DNA from: Actinomycetales bacterium
Lineage (GTDB): Bacteria > Actinomycetota > Actinomycetes > S36-B12
Direction: 5' to 3'
Assembly: GCA_018970025.1 (NCBI GenBank)
Contig: JAGWXF010000003.1
Location: 1-64,000, forward strand
Length of the DNA stretch: 64,000 bases
The stretch's first letter is position 1. Every line of letters begins with the position of its first letter. Shown here one piece after another: positions 7,795 to 16,569 of this stretch. Made by a program: the position numbers and the translations under genes. A model generated the notes under the pieces. It saw nothing but the letters and a program-made list of their open reading frames with translations. It did no database searches and was not told the DNA's origin.

Positions 7795-8862
7795 ATGAAC
7801 GACCACCTGGCTCGCCTGCCGCGCGTCGAGGCACCTGACGGCGCACTGCGCGACGCCGGGCTGCTGCGCCAGCAGGCGCTGACCAAGCCCGCCGGATCCC
7901 TCGGCCGCCTCGAGGACCTCAGCCTGTGGGCCTGTGCGGTGCAGGGCACCTGCCCGCCGTCGCCGTTCGCCCGGCCGCGCGTGGTCCTGCTCGCCGGCGA
8001 TCACGGCATCGCCTCGGTGACCTCTGCCTACCCGCCCGAGGTCACCGCGCAGATGGTCCGCAACTTCCTGTCCGGCGGCGCCGCGGTGAACGCGCTGGCC
8101 GAGCGGGCCGGCGCCGGCGTCCGCGTCGTCGACGTCAGCGTCGATGCGGATCCGGCCTACGCCGATGACCTGGATCCAGCAGTGGCGCGCCGCCGCATCC
8201 GTCGCGGCAGCGGATCCATCGACCACGAGGACGCGATGTCCGCGGATGAGGCGATGGCCGCATTCGAGCTCGGGCGGGCGCTGGCGGACGAGGAGATCGA
8301 CGCCGGAGCCGACCTGCTCATCGGCGGCGACATGGGCATCGGCAACACCACCCCCGCGTCGGCCTTGGTGGGGTTGCTGACCGGCAACGATGCCTCGAAG
8401 GTCACCGGGTACGGCACCGGCATCGACGACAGTCGCTGGATGCGAAAGTGCGCGGCGATCCGGGATGCCATGCGCCGCGGCCGGCCGGCGATGGGCGACC
8501 CGCTCAGGCTGATGGCCTGCATCGGGGGCGCTGACCTGGCGGCAATGGCAGGCCTGGTGCTGCAGGCGTCGTTCCGCCGCACGCCGGTCATCCTGGACGG
8601 CACGGTGAGCGCCGCATGCGCGCTGGTCGCCGATCGCATCGACTACCGGGCGAAGTCGTGGTGGCTGGCCGGGCACCGGTCGACGGAGCCGGCCCAGGGC
8701 CTGGCCCTGGCGCGCATGGACCTCGAGCCGGTCGTGGACTTCCGGATGCGCCTGGGCGAGGGAACCGGAGCCCTCATCGCCCTGCCGGTGGTGCAGGCCG
8801 CCATCACGACCCTGGCGCAGATGGCCACCTTCGACGAGGCCGGCGTGAGCAATCGGCCGTGA
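7795..8862 (+). CDS. cobT: Nicotinate-nucleotide--dimethylbenzimidazole phosphoribosyltransferase
   Basis: 355 residues, the normal CobT length. It makes alpha-ribazole phosphate from NaMN and dimethylbenzimidazole, the lower-ligand branch of cobalamin assembly. Family motifs are the N-terminal LTKPAGSLGRLEDL, LLAGDHGIAS, the Gly-rich RNFLSGGAAVNALA and GGDMGIGNTTPASA, with the C-terminal Glu region GEGTGA. ATG 7795 has GGATGGAG upstream; a longer in-frame start at 7744 would add a basic 17-residue leader. Eighty bases separate it from cobU and its stop overlaps the cobS start as GTGA. Confidence 0.93.
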   Translation: MNDHLARLPRVEAPDGALRDAGLLRQQALTKPAGSLGRLEDLSLWACAVQGTCPPSPFARPRVVLLAGDHGIASVTSAYPPEVTAQMVRNFLSGGAAVNALAERAGAGVRVVDVSVDADPAYADDLDPAVARRRIRRGSGSIDHEDAMSADEAMAAFELGRALADEEIDAGADLLIGGDMGIGNTTPASALVGLLTGNDASKVTGYGTGIDDSRWMRKCAAIRDAMRRGRPAMGDPLRLMACIGGADLAAMAGLVLQASFRRTPVILDGTVSAACALVADRIDYRAKSWWLAGHRSTEPAQGLALARMDLEPVVDFRMRLGEGTGALIALPVVQAAITTLAQMATFDEAGVSNRP

Positions 8863-9680
8863 GCGACGTCCCTGCGGCTGACTCCAGCGCGAAGGAAGGC
8901 ATGCGCCTGGCACTGGGAACGCTCACCCGAATCCCGGTGCGGCCGCCGGGGCGGGTGGATGCCGCGGTGGCAGGCGCCGCGATGCGACGTGCCCCGCTGA
9001 TCGGCGCGCTGCTCGCCGCCATCCCGATCACCGCCCTAGCGCTGCTCGACTGGTCGATGCCTGCTGCAGGCAGCCCGCTGCGGTCGATGCTGCTGGCAGC
9101 CATGTGCATCGCAGGCCTCGCCTGGCTCACCCGAGGCATCCACCTCGACGGCCTGGCCGACACCGCCGATGCACTGGCCAGCGGAACGCCGGCGGAGCGG
9201 GCCCTGCAGATCGCTCGGCAGTCCGACATCGGGCCGTTCGGGGTGATGACCCTCGTCCTGGTGCTGCTGCTGCAGGCATGCGGCCTGGCCGTGGCCATCG
9301 ATGCAGGGCGCGGAGGTCTGGCGCTGGCGGCCGCGGTCATCGGCTCGCGGCTGACGCTGGTGTGGGCCTGCACCCCGCTGCTGCCGGCGGCCCGCCCCGA
9401 TGGCCTAGGCGCGATGGTTGCCGGCACCACCCGGCTTCGGGACGGCATCCTGCTCACCCTGGCCGTCACGGCAGCCGGCGGCGCGGCGGGCTGGCTGGTC
9501 GTCGGCAGTGCCGCTGGCACGGTGCTGATGCCCGCCGGAATCCTGGCAGCGCTGCTCGCCGGAGCCATCGTCCTGCGGACGGCCCGCAGACGCCTCGGCG
9601 GCATTACCGGCGATGTGCTCGGTGCCTGCGTCGAGTGCGGCTGCTGCGCGGCACTGGTCGCGACGGCGATTGCCTGCTGA
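8859..9680 (+). CDS. cobS: Adenosylcobinamide-GDP ribazoletransferase (cobalamin synthase)
   Basis: A 273-residue membrane enzyme joining AdoCbi-GDP and alpha-ribazole(-phosphate) to make cobalamin(-phosphate). Typical CobS features are LALGTLTRIPV at the start, RGIHLDGLADTADAL, the metal-binding region RQSDIGPFGVM, and a C-terminal GGITGDVLGACVE. There are several hydrophobic helices. GTG 8859 overlaps the cobT stop; an ATG at 8901 (MRLALG) is the alternative. It is the last gene of the riboswitch operon and is followed by a small hairpin. Confidence 0.93.
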   Translation: MSDVPAADSSAKEGMRLALGTLTRIPVRPPGRVDAAVAGAAMRRAPLIGALLAAIPITALALLDWSMPAAGSPLRSMLLAAMCIAGLAWLTRGIHLDGLADTADALASGTPAERALQIARQSDIGPFGVMTLVLVLLLQACGLAVAIDAGRGGLALAAAVIGSRLTLVWACTPLLPAARPDGLGAMVAGTTRLRDGILLTLAVTAAGGAAGWLVVGSAAGTVLMPAGILAALLAGAIVLRTARRRLGGITGDVLGACVECGCCAALVATAIAC

Positions 9681-9716
9681 CACGTGCCCAGAGCGTGCGC
9701 GGGTCTGCGGACCTGA

Positions 9717-9733
9717 GCCGGAGCGGATCCGGC
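9717..9733. terminator. Small hairpin between convergent cobS and gcvT
   Basis: GCCGGA-gcgga-TCCGGC in the 55-bp gap between convergent genes. A short GC stem without a T tract, so at best a weak bidirectional terminator. Confidence 0.35.
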
Positions 9734-9735
9734 GT

Positions 9736-10836
9736 TCAGCGGGTGCTGGGCTCCACGAAGGGCGGCTTGCATACCTCGAATCGCGACTCGCGGCCGCGAA
9801 GGTCGACTGCCACGACCTCACCGAGCGGGATCGACGAGTCGATCAGGGCAAGGCCGATGCCCTGCCGTAGGGTCGGGGAAAAGGTGCCACTGGTCACCTC
9901 GCCGATGACCGCACCGCCGAGTTGCGCATCCGCTACCGCATGCACCTGCATGTGCGGCCGCGGGATACCTCGGTCCAGCGCTCGCAGGCCGCGCAGCCGG
10001 CGCGAGGGCCCCGACGCCCGCTCGCGCAGGAGCGCTTCGCGGCCGCGGAACGACGCCTTGTCCCAGCCGACCGCCCAGCCCAGGCCTGCCTGCACCGGGG
10101 TGATCTGCGGGCCGATGTCCTGGCCGTGCAGCGGGTAGCCCATCTCGGTACGCAGCGTGTCGCGTGCCCCGAGCCCGGCGGGCACCAGCCCGAGGGCATC
10201 TGCCTGGGCCAGGAGCGCATCCCAGGCCTGCCCGAGGCCAGGCGCTGGCAGGACGAGCTCATAGCCATGCTCGCCCGTATATCCCGTGCGGCACACGATC
10301 ACCGGATGGCCGGCGAAGGTCGAAGCCGTCATCGTCATGTAGTCGTGGTCGGCCGGCAGGCCGAGGCCGGCGACTGCGGCAGCACTGCGCGGGCCCTGCA
10401 CCGCGATGATGCCGTGATCGTGGTGATGGTCGACCACCTCGACGCCTGCCGGAGCCGCATCCGTGAGGGCAGCCACGACCGCGGCGGCATTGGCGGCATT
10501 GGGCACCATGAACACCTCGTCCGCGGCCCAGCGGTACACGATGAGGTCGTCGACCACGCCCCCATCGTCCGTGCAGAGCATCGTGTACTGCGCCTGGCCG
10601 TCGCCGATTCGATCGATGTCATTGGCCAGCAGGCCATTGAGAAAGTCCACCGAGCCGGGGCCATGGATGCGCACCTTGCCCATGTGCGAGACGTCGAAGA
10701 CGCCGACCGCCGAGCGCACCGCGGCATGCTCGGCGACCACCCCCGCGTACTCGATGGGCATGTCCCAGCCGCCGAAGTCGGCGGTCTTGGCTCCGGCGGC
10801 AAGATGCCGCTCATACAGTGGCGTCCGCATGCGCAT
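9736..10836 (-). CDS. gcvT: Aminomethyltransferase, T-protein of the glycine cleavage system
   Basis: 366 residues, full GcvT length. It transfers the aminomethyl carbon of glycine from lipoyl-H protein to tetrahydrofolate, releasing ammonia. Motifs are TPLYERHLAAGAKTADFGGWDMPIEY at the N-terminus (residues 5-30), FDVSHMGKV, the folate-site region TGYTGEHGYEL and the C-terminal TSGTFSPTLRQGIGLAL. The H and P proteins are not in the window. ATG 10836 sits six bases after TAGCGT, which suggests a leaderless transcript. The lipoate genes lipA and lipB lie nearby. Confidence 0.93.
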   Translation of the reverse strand: MRMRTPLYERHLAAGAKTADFGGWDMPIEYAGVVAEHAAVRSAVGVFDVSHMGKVRIHGPGSVDFLNGLLANDIDRIGDGQAQYTMLCTDDGGVVDDLIVYRWAADEVFMVPNAANAAAVVAALTDAAPAGVEVVDHHHDHGIIAVQGPRSAAAVAGLGLPADHDYMTMTASTFAGHPVIVCRTGYTGEHGYELVLPAPGLGQAWDALLAQADALGLVPAGLGARDTLRTEMGYPLHGQDIGPQITPVQAGLGWAVGWDKASFRGREALLRERASGPSRRLRGLRALDRGIPRPHMQVHAVADAQLGGAVIGEVTSGTFSPTLRQGIGLALIDSSIPLGEVVAVDLRGRESRFEVCKPPFVEPSTR

Positions 10837-10842
10837 GCACGG

Positions 10843-10877
10843 ACGCTACCGCCGCCCCGCGACCGGGCAACTACCCT
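10843..10877. promoter_or_regulatory. Divergent leaderless promoters of gcvT and pepA
   Basis: On the minus strand TAGCGT (10848-10843) ends six bases before the gcvT ATG. On the plus strand TACCCT (10872-10877) ends six bases before the pepA ATG at 10884. Neither gene has a Shine-Dalgarno sequence, which fits transcription starting at the start codon. Confidence 0.6.
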
Positions 10878-10883
10878 TCCGCC

Positions 10884-12395
10884 ATGACCCTTGCCCTGGC
10901 CACCACATCCCCTGCCACCACCGCCTGCGACGCCCTGGTGATCGCCGTCATGCCGCAGGGGCCCGCTACCCCCGAGGGCTCCGGAGTGGAGCTGGCAGCC
11001 CATGGCCTGCCCGACGCGGCGCTCACCGCGATCAGCAGTGCCCTGACGGCCCTCGGCGCGAAGGGCAAGCCCGGCGAGGTCACCCGGATCCCGTCCGTGC
11101 CGGGCGTCAAGGCACCCGTGGTGATCGCGGTGGGCGTGGGCAACCTGCGTGCCACGATCGACACCGAGAACCTGCGTCGCGCCGTCGGGGCGGCCATCCG
11201 CTCGGCGGTCGGGATGCGCAAGGTCGCGATCGTGGCGGCCCCGCAGGAGGACCTCCTCGCGGCGACGGCCATGGGCGCCCGGCTGGCCGCCTATGACTTC
11301 ACCGACTTCAAGGGCAAGGGCAGTGCCAAGGCCACGGCAGGCAGCTCACCGGTCGCCAGCATCGTCCTGCTCGTGCCCGGCCCCGCGACAGCCGCCCAGA
11401 AGCGGCTGATCGCCGACACCGAGGTCATCGGCGATGCCGTCTGCCTGGCCCGAGACCTGGTCAATACGCCGCCGAATGCCCTGCCCCCCGCGAAGCTGGC
11501 CCTTGCCGCCAAGGACGCTGTCGCCGGGCTGCCCGTGAAGGTGACGATCTGGGACGAGCGGGCGCTGGCGCGGCATGGCTGCGGCGGCATCCTCGGCGTG
11601 GGCCAGGGGTCGGCGAACCCGCCACGGCTGGCCCGCCTGGACTACGCCCCCGCGGGAGCCAAGCGCCAGCTCATCATCGTCGGCAAGGGCATCACCTTCG
11701 ACACCGGCGGCATCTCCATCAAGCCGGCCGCCAACATGGACGAGATGAAGGGGGACATGGCCGGGGCCGCGGCCGTCATCGCCGCAGTGCAGGCGATCGC
11801 CCGGCTCGGGCTGAAGGTGAAGGTCACTGGACTGGTGCCGACCGCCGAGAACATGCCCAGCGGGACGGCGCAGCGACCCGGCGACGTGATCACCATGTTC
11901 GACGGCACCACGGTCGAGGTGCTCAACACCGACGCCGAGGGCCGGCTCATCCTCGCCGACGCCCTCGGCATCGCCGTGCAGGACAAGCCCGCGCTCATCA
12001 TCGACGTGGCGACCCTCACCGGGGCCCAGCGCGTCGCCCTGGGCAGTCGCACGGCCGGGGTGATGGCCAATGACGATGCGGCTCGCGCCCAGGTATGCGC
12101 CGCAGCCGACCGGGCGGGCGAGACCATGTGGCCGATGCCGCTGCCGGAGGAACTGCGCGCATCGCTGGACTCAGCCACGGCCGACATCGCCAACATCGGC
12201 GACCGCATGGGCGGCATGCTCTCGGCCGCGGTTTTCCTGAAGGAGTTCATCCCCAACGGTCAGCCCTGGGTGCACCTGGATATCGCCGGCCCTGCGTTCA
12301 ATGACAAGTCCCCCTACGGCTACACGCCCAAGGGCGGGACGGGAGCAGCCGTACGCACCTTCGTGCAGGTCGCCCGCGAGCTTGCGGCAGGATAG
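10884..12395 (+). CDS. pepA: Leucyl aminopeptidase, peptidase family M17
   Basis: 503 residues, the usual M17 length, cytoplasmic and probably hexameric. The C-terminal catalytic half shows the two-metal site: GKGITFDTGGISIKP near residue 265, the Asp region MKGDMAGAAAV, and the family signature NTDAEGRLILAD near 347. It removes N-terminal residues from peptides. The ATG at 10884 follows TACCCT by six bases (leaderless); an upstream in-frame start at 10818 would overlap gcvT. In actinobacteria this gene typically precedes lpd and sucB, as here. Confidence 0.94.
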   Translation: MTLALATTSPATTACDALVIAVMPQGPATPEGSGVELAAHGLPDAALTAISSALTALGAKGKPGEVTRIPSVPGVKAPVVIAVGVGNLRATIDTENLRRAVGAAIRSAVGMRKVAIVAAPQEDLLAATAMGARLAAYDFTDFKGKGSAKATAGSSPVASIVLLVPGPATAAQKRLIADTEVIGDAVCLARDLVNTPPNALPPAKLALAAKDAVAGLPVKVTIWDERALARHGCGGILGVGQGSANPPRLARLDYAPAGAKRQLIIVGKGITFDTGGISIKPAANMDEMKGDMAGAAAVIAAVQAIARLGLKVKVTGLVPTAENMPSGTAQRPGDVITMFDGTTVEVLNTDAEGRLILADALGIAVQDKPALIIDVATLTGAQRVALGSRTAGVMANDDAARAQVCAAADRAGETMWPMPLPEELRASLDSATADIANIGDRMGGMLSAAVFLKEFIPNGQPWVHLDIAGPAFNDKSPYGYTPKGGTGAAVRTFVQVARELAAG

Positions 12396-12428
12396 GAGCG
12401 ACCGACATTCCTGCGACGGGAGGCTCAC

Positions 12429-13796
12429 GTGCCCACGGCTGACCTGGTAATCCTCGGTGGCGGCAGTGGGGGCTATGCCTGCGCCCTGCGCGCATCGCAG
12501 CTGGGCCTGTCGGTGATCCTCATCGACCAGGACAAGCTCGGCGGGACCTGCCTGCACCGCGGGTGCATTCCCACCAAGGCGCTGCTCCATGCGGCCGAGG
12601 TGGCCGACAGCACCCGGGAGTCGGAGCACTTTGGCGTGCGAGCCACCTTCGAGGGCATCGACATGGCCCGGGTCAATGCCTACCGCGATGCGGTCGTGGG
12701 CCGGCTGTACAAGGGCCTGCAGGGCCTGGTGAAGAGCCGTAGCGTCACCTTCGTCGAGGGCACCGGCCGGCTCGTGGCGCCGAACGCCGTCGAGGTCGGC
12801 GGCACCCGATACGAGGGGGCCAACGTCGTGCTCGCCACCGGCTCGTATGCGCGGACGCTGCCGGGCCTGGAGATCGGCGGGCGCATCATGACCTCCGATC
12901 AGGCCCTGGCCCTGGACGAAGTCCCCGAGAAGGTCATCGTGCTCGGCGGCGGCGTCATCGGCGTGGAGTTCGCCAGCGTCTGGAAGTCCTTCGGCTCCGA
13001 CGTGACGATCGTCGAGGCACTGCCGCACCTGGTTCCCAATGAGGACGAGTCCTGCTCGAAGGCCCTCGAACGCGCCTTCCGCAAGCGCGGCATCAGCTTC
13101 ACGCTCGGCGTGCGATTCCAGTCTGCGGCGCAGGACGACGCGGGCGTGCACGTCACCCTGGAGGACGGCACGACCCTGGACGCCGACCTGCTGCTGGTCG
13201 CCGTGGGCCGGGGGCCGAACGCCACCGGCATGGGCTACGAAGAGCAGGGTATCGCCATGGAGCGGGGCTGGGTGCTGGTCGACGAGCGGCTGCGCACGAA
13301 CGTCCCGAATGTCTACGCCGTCGGCGACATCACGCCCGGCCTGCAGCTGGCCCATCGCGGCTTCCAGCACGGGATCTTCGTCGCCGAGCAGATCGCCGGC
13401 CTGAACCCGGCCATCATCGAGGACATCAACATCCCGCGGGTCACCTACTGCGAGCCGGAGGTGGCCAGCATCGGCATGACCGAGGCGCAGGCCCGCGCGG
13501 CACACGGCGATGACGTGGCGATCTACGAGTACAGCCTGGCGGGCAACGGCAAGAGCCAGATCCTCGACACCGCGGGATTCATCAAGCTGGTCCAGCACCG
13601 GGACGGCCCGGTCATCGGGGTGCACATGGTCGGCTCGCGCGTTGGCGAGCAGATCGGCGAGGCCCAGCTGATCGTCAACTGGGAGGCCACCCCGGATAAC
13701 GTCGCCCTGCTGATCCACGCCCATCCCACGCAGAACGAGGCCATGGGCGAGGCCCACCTGGCCCTCGCCGGCAAGCCACTGCACGCACACGCCTGA
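12429..13796 (+). CDS. lpd: Dihydrolipoyl dehydrogenase (E3)
   Basis: 455 residues. This FAD enzyme reoxidises dihydrolipoyl groups of 2-oxoacid dehydrogenases and the glycine cleavage system, passing electrons to NAD+. It shows GGGSGGYACALRA at the FAD site, the redox disulfide GGTCLHRGCIPTK near residues 38-50, the NAD site GGGVIGVEFASVW, the second FAD motif VYAVGDITPG and the C-terminal catalytic His-Glu pair in HAHPTQNEAMGEA. GTG start 12429 has GGGAGG upstream. sucB follows after 27 bp, so it probably serves that E2. Confidence 0.95.
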   Translation: MPTADLVILGGGSGGYACALRASQLGLSVILIDQDKLGGTCLHRGCIPTKALLHAAEVADSTRESEHFGVRATFEGIDMARVNAYRDAVVGRLYKGLQGLVKSRSVTFVEGTGRLVAPNAVEVGGTRYEGANVVLATGSYARTLPGLEIGGRIMTSDQALALDEVPEKVIVLGGGVIGVEFASVWKSFGSDVTIVEALPHLVPNEDESCSKALERAFRKRGISFTLGVRFQSAAQDDAGVHVTLEDGTTLDADLLLVAVGRGPNATGMGYEEQGIAMERGWVLVDERLRTNVPNVYAVGDITPGLQLAHRGFQHGIFVAEQIAGLNPAIIEDINIPRVTYCEPEVASIGMTEAQARAAHGDDVAIYEYSLAGNGKSQILDTAGFIKLVQHRDGPVIGVHMVGSRVGEQIGEAQLIVNWEATPDNVALLIHAHPTQNEAMGEAHLALAGKPLHAHA

Positions 13797-13823
13797 CCAC
13801 ACGTCCCAAAGGAGCGCGACACC

Positions 13824-15581
13824 ATGACGGTCTCCGTAACGATGCCAGCCCTCGGCGAGAGCGTCACCGAAGGCACGGTCACCCGCTGGCTGAAGGCCGT
13901 GGGTGATCCGGTACAGGCAGACGAGCCGCTGCTGGAGGTCTCCACCGACAAGGTCGACACCGAGATCCCCGCCCCGGCGTCGGGCGTGCTCCTGGAGATC
14001 ACCGTCGGGGAGGACTCCGTCGTCCCGGTCGGTGCCCAGCTGGCAGTCATCGGCGAGGCCGGCGAGTCGGCGGTCACTGCGCAAGAGCCAACCGCCGCAG
14101 AGCCTGCCCCAGTGCCCGCCGTACCAGTGCCCGCCGCCCCAGTGCCCGCCGCCCCAGTGCCCGCCGCCCCGGAGCCCGCCGCACCCCGGACGACGGCGCC
14201 AGCGGCCGGCGCAGCGACCCCGATCGTGCTGCCCGCCCTCGGCGAGAGCGTCACCGAGGGCACGATCACCCGCTGGCTGCGGGCTGTCGGCGATGTCGTC
14301 GCTGCGGACGAGCCGCTGCTGGAGGTCTCCACCGACAAGGTCGACACCGAGATCCCGGCCCCGGCCTCCGGCACCCTGCTGGAGATCACCGTCGGCGAGG
14401 ACCAGACCGCCCCGGTCGGCGCCCAGCTCGGCCTGATCGGGGAGGCGTCGTCTGCGCCCGTCCCGGCTGCACCCGCACCAGCCCCGGCACCCGCACCGGA
14501 GGCACCCCAGACCTCGGTGCCGGAACCGGTCCCGGCCCCGCCGCTGCCCGCTGCTGCCGAGCCAGCCGCCCAGCATCCGAGCACGCCCGATGCGACCAGC
14601 GCAGACGCCTACGTGACTCCCCTGGTTCGCCGACTCGCCGCACAGCACGGGATCGACCTGTCGACCGTCGTCGGTACCGGCGTCGGCGGCCGCATCCGCA
14701 AGCAGGATGTCATGGCGGCGGCCAGCGCCGGCCCTGGAACGTCGTCCATCAGCAGCACGCCCCAGCCTGTGGCTCCGGCCCCGAGCCAGCCAGCCGCGAG
14801 AACGGCGCCCCCGAGCACGACAGCGACAGCCGAGCCGACATCGGTCCAGCCAGCCACCGGCCTGCGCGGCCGAACGGAGAAGATGCCACGCCTGCGCCGG
14901 GTGATCGCGGAGCGCATGGTGGAGTCCCTGCAGGTCTCGGCGCAGCTGACGACCGTCATCGAGGTGGACGTCACCCGAATCAACTCCCTCCGCGGCCGCG
15001 TGAAGGATGACTTCGAGGCCCGCGAGGGCGTCAAGCTCACCTTCCTGCCGTTCTTCTGCCAGGCGGCAGTGGAGGCGCTCAAGCAGTTCCCGCAGGTCAA
15101 CGCCTCGATCGACATGGAAGCGGGCACGGTCACGTACCACGATGTCGAGCACCTCGGCATCGCGGTCGATACCGAGCGCGGACTGCTCGTCCCCGTCATC
15201 CGGGACGCCGGAGACCTGAACATTGCCGGGCTCGCACGCAAGATCGCCGACGTCGCCGAGCGCACCCGCACCAACAAGGTCAGCCCCGACGAGCTCAGCG
15301 GCGGTACCTTCACGATCACCAACACCGGCAGCCGGGGATCGCTCTTCGACACCCCCATCATCAACCAGCCCCAGGTGGCAATCCTGGGCACCGGTGCCGT
15401 CGTGAAGCGTCCGGTCGTGATCAATGACGGCACCAGCGACGTGATCGCAGTGCGCTCGATGGCGTACCTGGCGCTCAGCTACGACCATCGACTCGTCGAC
15501 GGCGCCGACGCGGCCCGCTTCCTGGGCTTCATGAAGGTCCGCCTCGAGGAGGCCGCATTCGAGGCCGAGCTCGGTCTGTAG
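13824..15581 (+). CDS. sucB: Dihydrolipoyllysine-residue acyltransferase (E2) with two lipoyl domains
   Basis: A 585-residue E2. There are two near-identical lipoyl domains (about 1-76 and 133-208), each with the lipoylated lysine in VSTDKVDTEIPAPASG. Ala/Pro-rich linkers follow, then a peripheral subunit-binding domain near 268-300 (TPLVRRLAAQHGIDLSTVVGTG starts it), and the acyltransferase domain ending with the catalytic SYDHRLVDGADA near 552. Actinobacterial homologues annotated sucB often act in a shared pyruvate/2-oxoglutarate dehydrogenase complex. It lies between lpd and the lipoate synthesis genes, and aceE is 44 kb away. AAAGGAG precedes ATG 13824. Confidence 0.92.
   Translation: MTVSVTMPALGESVTEGTVTRWLKAVGDPVQADEPLLEVSTDKVDTEIPAPASGVLLEITVGEDSVVPVGAQLAVIGEAGESAVTAQEPTAAEPAPVPAVPVPAAPVPAAPVPAAPEPAAPRTTAPAAGAATPIVLPALGESVTEGTITRWLRAVGDVVAADEPLLEVSTDKVDTEIPAPASGTLLEITVGEDQTAPVGAQLGLIGEASSAPVPAAPAPAPAPAPEAPQTSVPEPVPAPPLPAAAEPAAQHPSTPDATSADAYVTPLVRRLAAQHGIDLSTVVGTGVGGRIRKQDVMAAASAGPGTSSISSTPQPVAPAPSQPAARTAPPSTTATAEPTSVQPATGLRGRTEKMPRLRRVIAERMVESLQVSAQLTTVIEVDVTRINSLRGRVKDDFEAREGVKLTFLPFFCQAAVEALKQFPQVNASIDMEAGTVTYHDVEHLGIAVDTERGLLVPVIRDAGDLNIAGLARKIADVAERTRTNKVSPDELSGGTFTITNTGSRGSLFDTPIINQPQVAILGTGAVVKRPVVINDGTSDVIAVRSMAYLALSYDHRLVDGADAARFLGFMKVRLEEAAFEAELGL
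14110..14184. repeat. 15-bp tandem repeats encoding the first E2 linker
   Basis: Unit cagtgcccgccgccc recurs about four times with a diverged fifth, encoding repeated VPAAP in the flexible linker between the two lipoyl domains. Slippage here would lengthen the swinging arm by five residues without breaking the frame. Confidence 0.85.
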
Positions 15582-15597
15582 GCACGCGAGGCCGAAC

Positions 15598-15640
15598 GGG
15601 CTCGCGCACGCATCGGGCTCGCGCACGCATCGGGCTCGGC
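15598..15640. repeat. 17-bp repeat downstream of sucB
   Basis: GGGCTCGCGCACGCATC occurs at 15598-15614 and 15615-15631, with a third truncated copy (gggctcggc). It lies in the 94-bp gap before the next gene; no function is visible. Confidence 0.8.
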
Positions 15641-15663
15641 ATGCCAACACCGGCGCCGTACGG

Positions 15664-15669
15664 GATGAT
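15664..15669 (+). promoter_or_regulatory. Candidate -10 box, leaderless start of the TIGR01777 gene
   Basis: GATGAT, six bases before ATG 15676; a weak match to TAnnnT but at the same spacing as the other leaderless genes here. Confidence 0.35.
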
Positions 15670-15675
15670 TCCCAC

Positions 15676-16566
15676 ATGAAGGTCGTCGTCTCCGGTGCGT
15701 CCGGGCTCATCGGCTCCGCTCTGGTTCCCCATTTGCGCTCATCAGGGCACGAGGTCGTGCGACTGGTGCGGCGGGAGCCCACGTCGCCAGACGAAGCCCC
15801 CTGGGATCCATCGGCCGGCACTGTCGACCTGGCCGCGATCGGCGGGGTAGACGCGGTCATCAACCTTTCCGGTGCTGGCGTTGGCGACCGACGCTGGACC
15901 CCCGCCTACAAGGCCGAGATCAAGGACAGCCGGGTCCAGGCCACCTCGACCCTGGCCACCGCGATGGCTGCGCTCGACCCCCTGCCCAGTGTCCTGGTGA
16001 ACGGCTCAGCGATCGGCTGGTACGGCGAGACGGGCGACCGGCCGGTGAACGAGTCCGCGCCTGCCGGCGAGGGGTTCCTCGCCGAGGTCGTCCGGGACTG
16101 GGAGGCCGCAACAGCACCGGCCCAGGATGCCGGCATCCGGGTGGTGCATGCCCGCACCGGACTGGTGGTCGCCAGGCAGGGCGGCGCCTGGGCTCGGCTA
16201 TTCCCGATCTTCCGCCTCGGCCTGGGCGGCCGGCTCGGATCAGGCCGCCAGTACTGGTCCTGGATCTCGATGCGGGACGAGGTCCGCGCACTGTCCTTCC
16301 TGCTCGAGCATCAGGCCCTGCGCGGACCGGTCAACCTGACCGCACCGCACCCGGCCACGAACGCGGAGGTGACGGCGGCGATGGGCAAGGCCCTGGGCCG
16401 CCCGACCCTGCTCCCGGTACCGGCACTGGCCCTGCAGGCCGCGCTCGGCGAGTTCTCCAGCGAGGTGCTGGGCAGTGCGTATGTCCTGCCCACCGCGCTC
16501 GAGGGCGCGGACTTCACCTGGCAGGACCCTCGGATCGAGGACGCCATCCGCTCAGCGATGGGCTGA
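15676..16566 (+). CDS. TIGR01777/YfcH-type NAD(P)-dependent sugar-epimerase-like protein
   Basis: 296 residues of the extended short-chain dehydrogenase type. The N-terminus has the dinucleotide motif GASGLIGSALVPHL, then VINLSGAGVGDRRW, NGSAIGWYGETGDRPVNE and the C-terminal substrate region with HPATNAEVTAAMGKALGRPTL. The exact reaction is unknown for this family, although it is conserved beside lipB/lipA in actinobacteria. Four bases separate it from the next gene. Confidence 0.85.
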   Translation: MKVVVSGASGLIGSALVPHLRSSGHEVVRLVRREPTSPDEAPWDPSAGTVDLAAIGGVDAVINLSGAGVGDRRWTPAYKAEIKDSRVQATSTLATAMAALDPLPSVLVNGSAIGWYGETGDRPVNESAPAGEGFLAEVVRDWEAATAPAQDAGIRVVHARTGLVVARQGGAWARLFPIFRLGLGGRLGSGRQYWSWISMRDEVRALSFLLEHQALRGPVNLTAPHPATNAEVTAAMGKALGRPTLLPVPALALQAALGEFSSEVLGSAYVLPTALEGADFTWQDPRIEDAIRSAMG

Positions 16567-16569
16567 TCG

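Noticed and set aside
12171-15863. Minus-strand open frame of 1230 codons opposite pepA, lpd and sucB
   Set aside because: Spans three convincing genes on the other strand, and its translation has no family motif. Shadow of codon bias.
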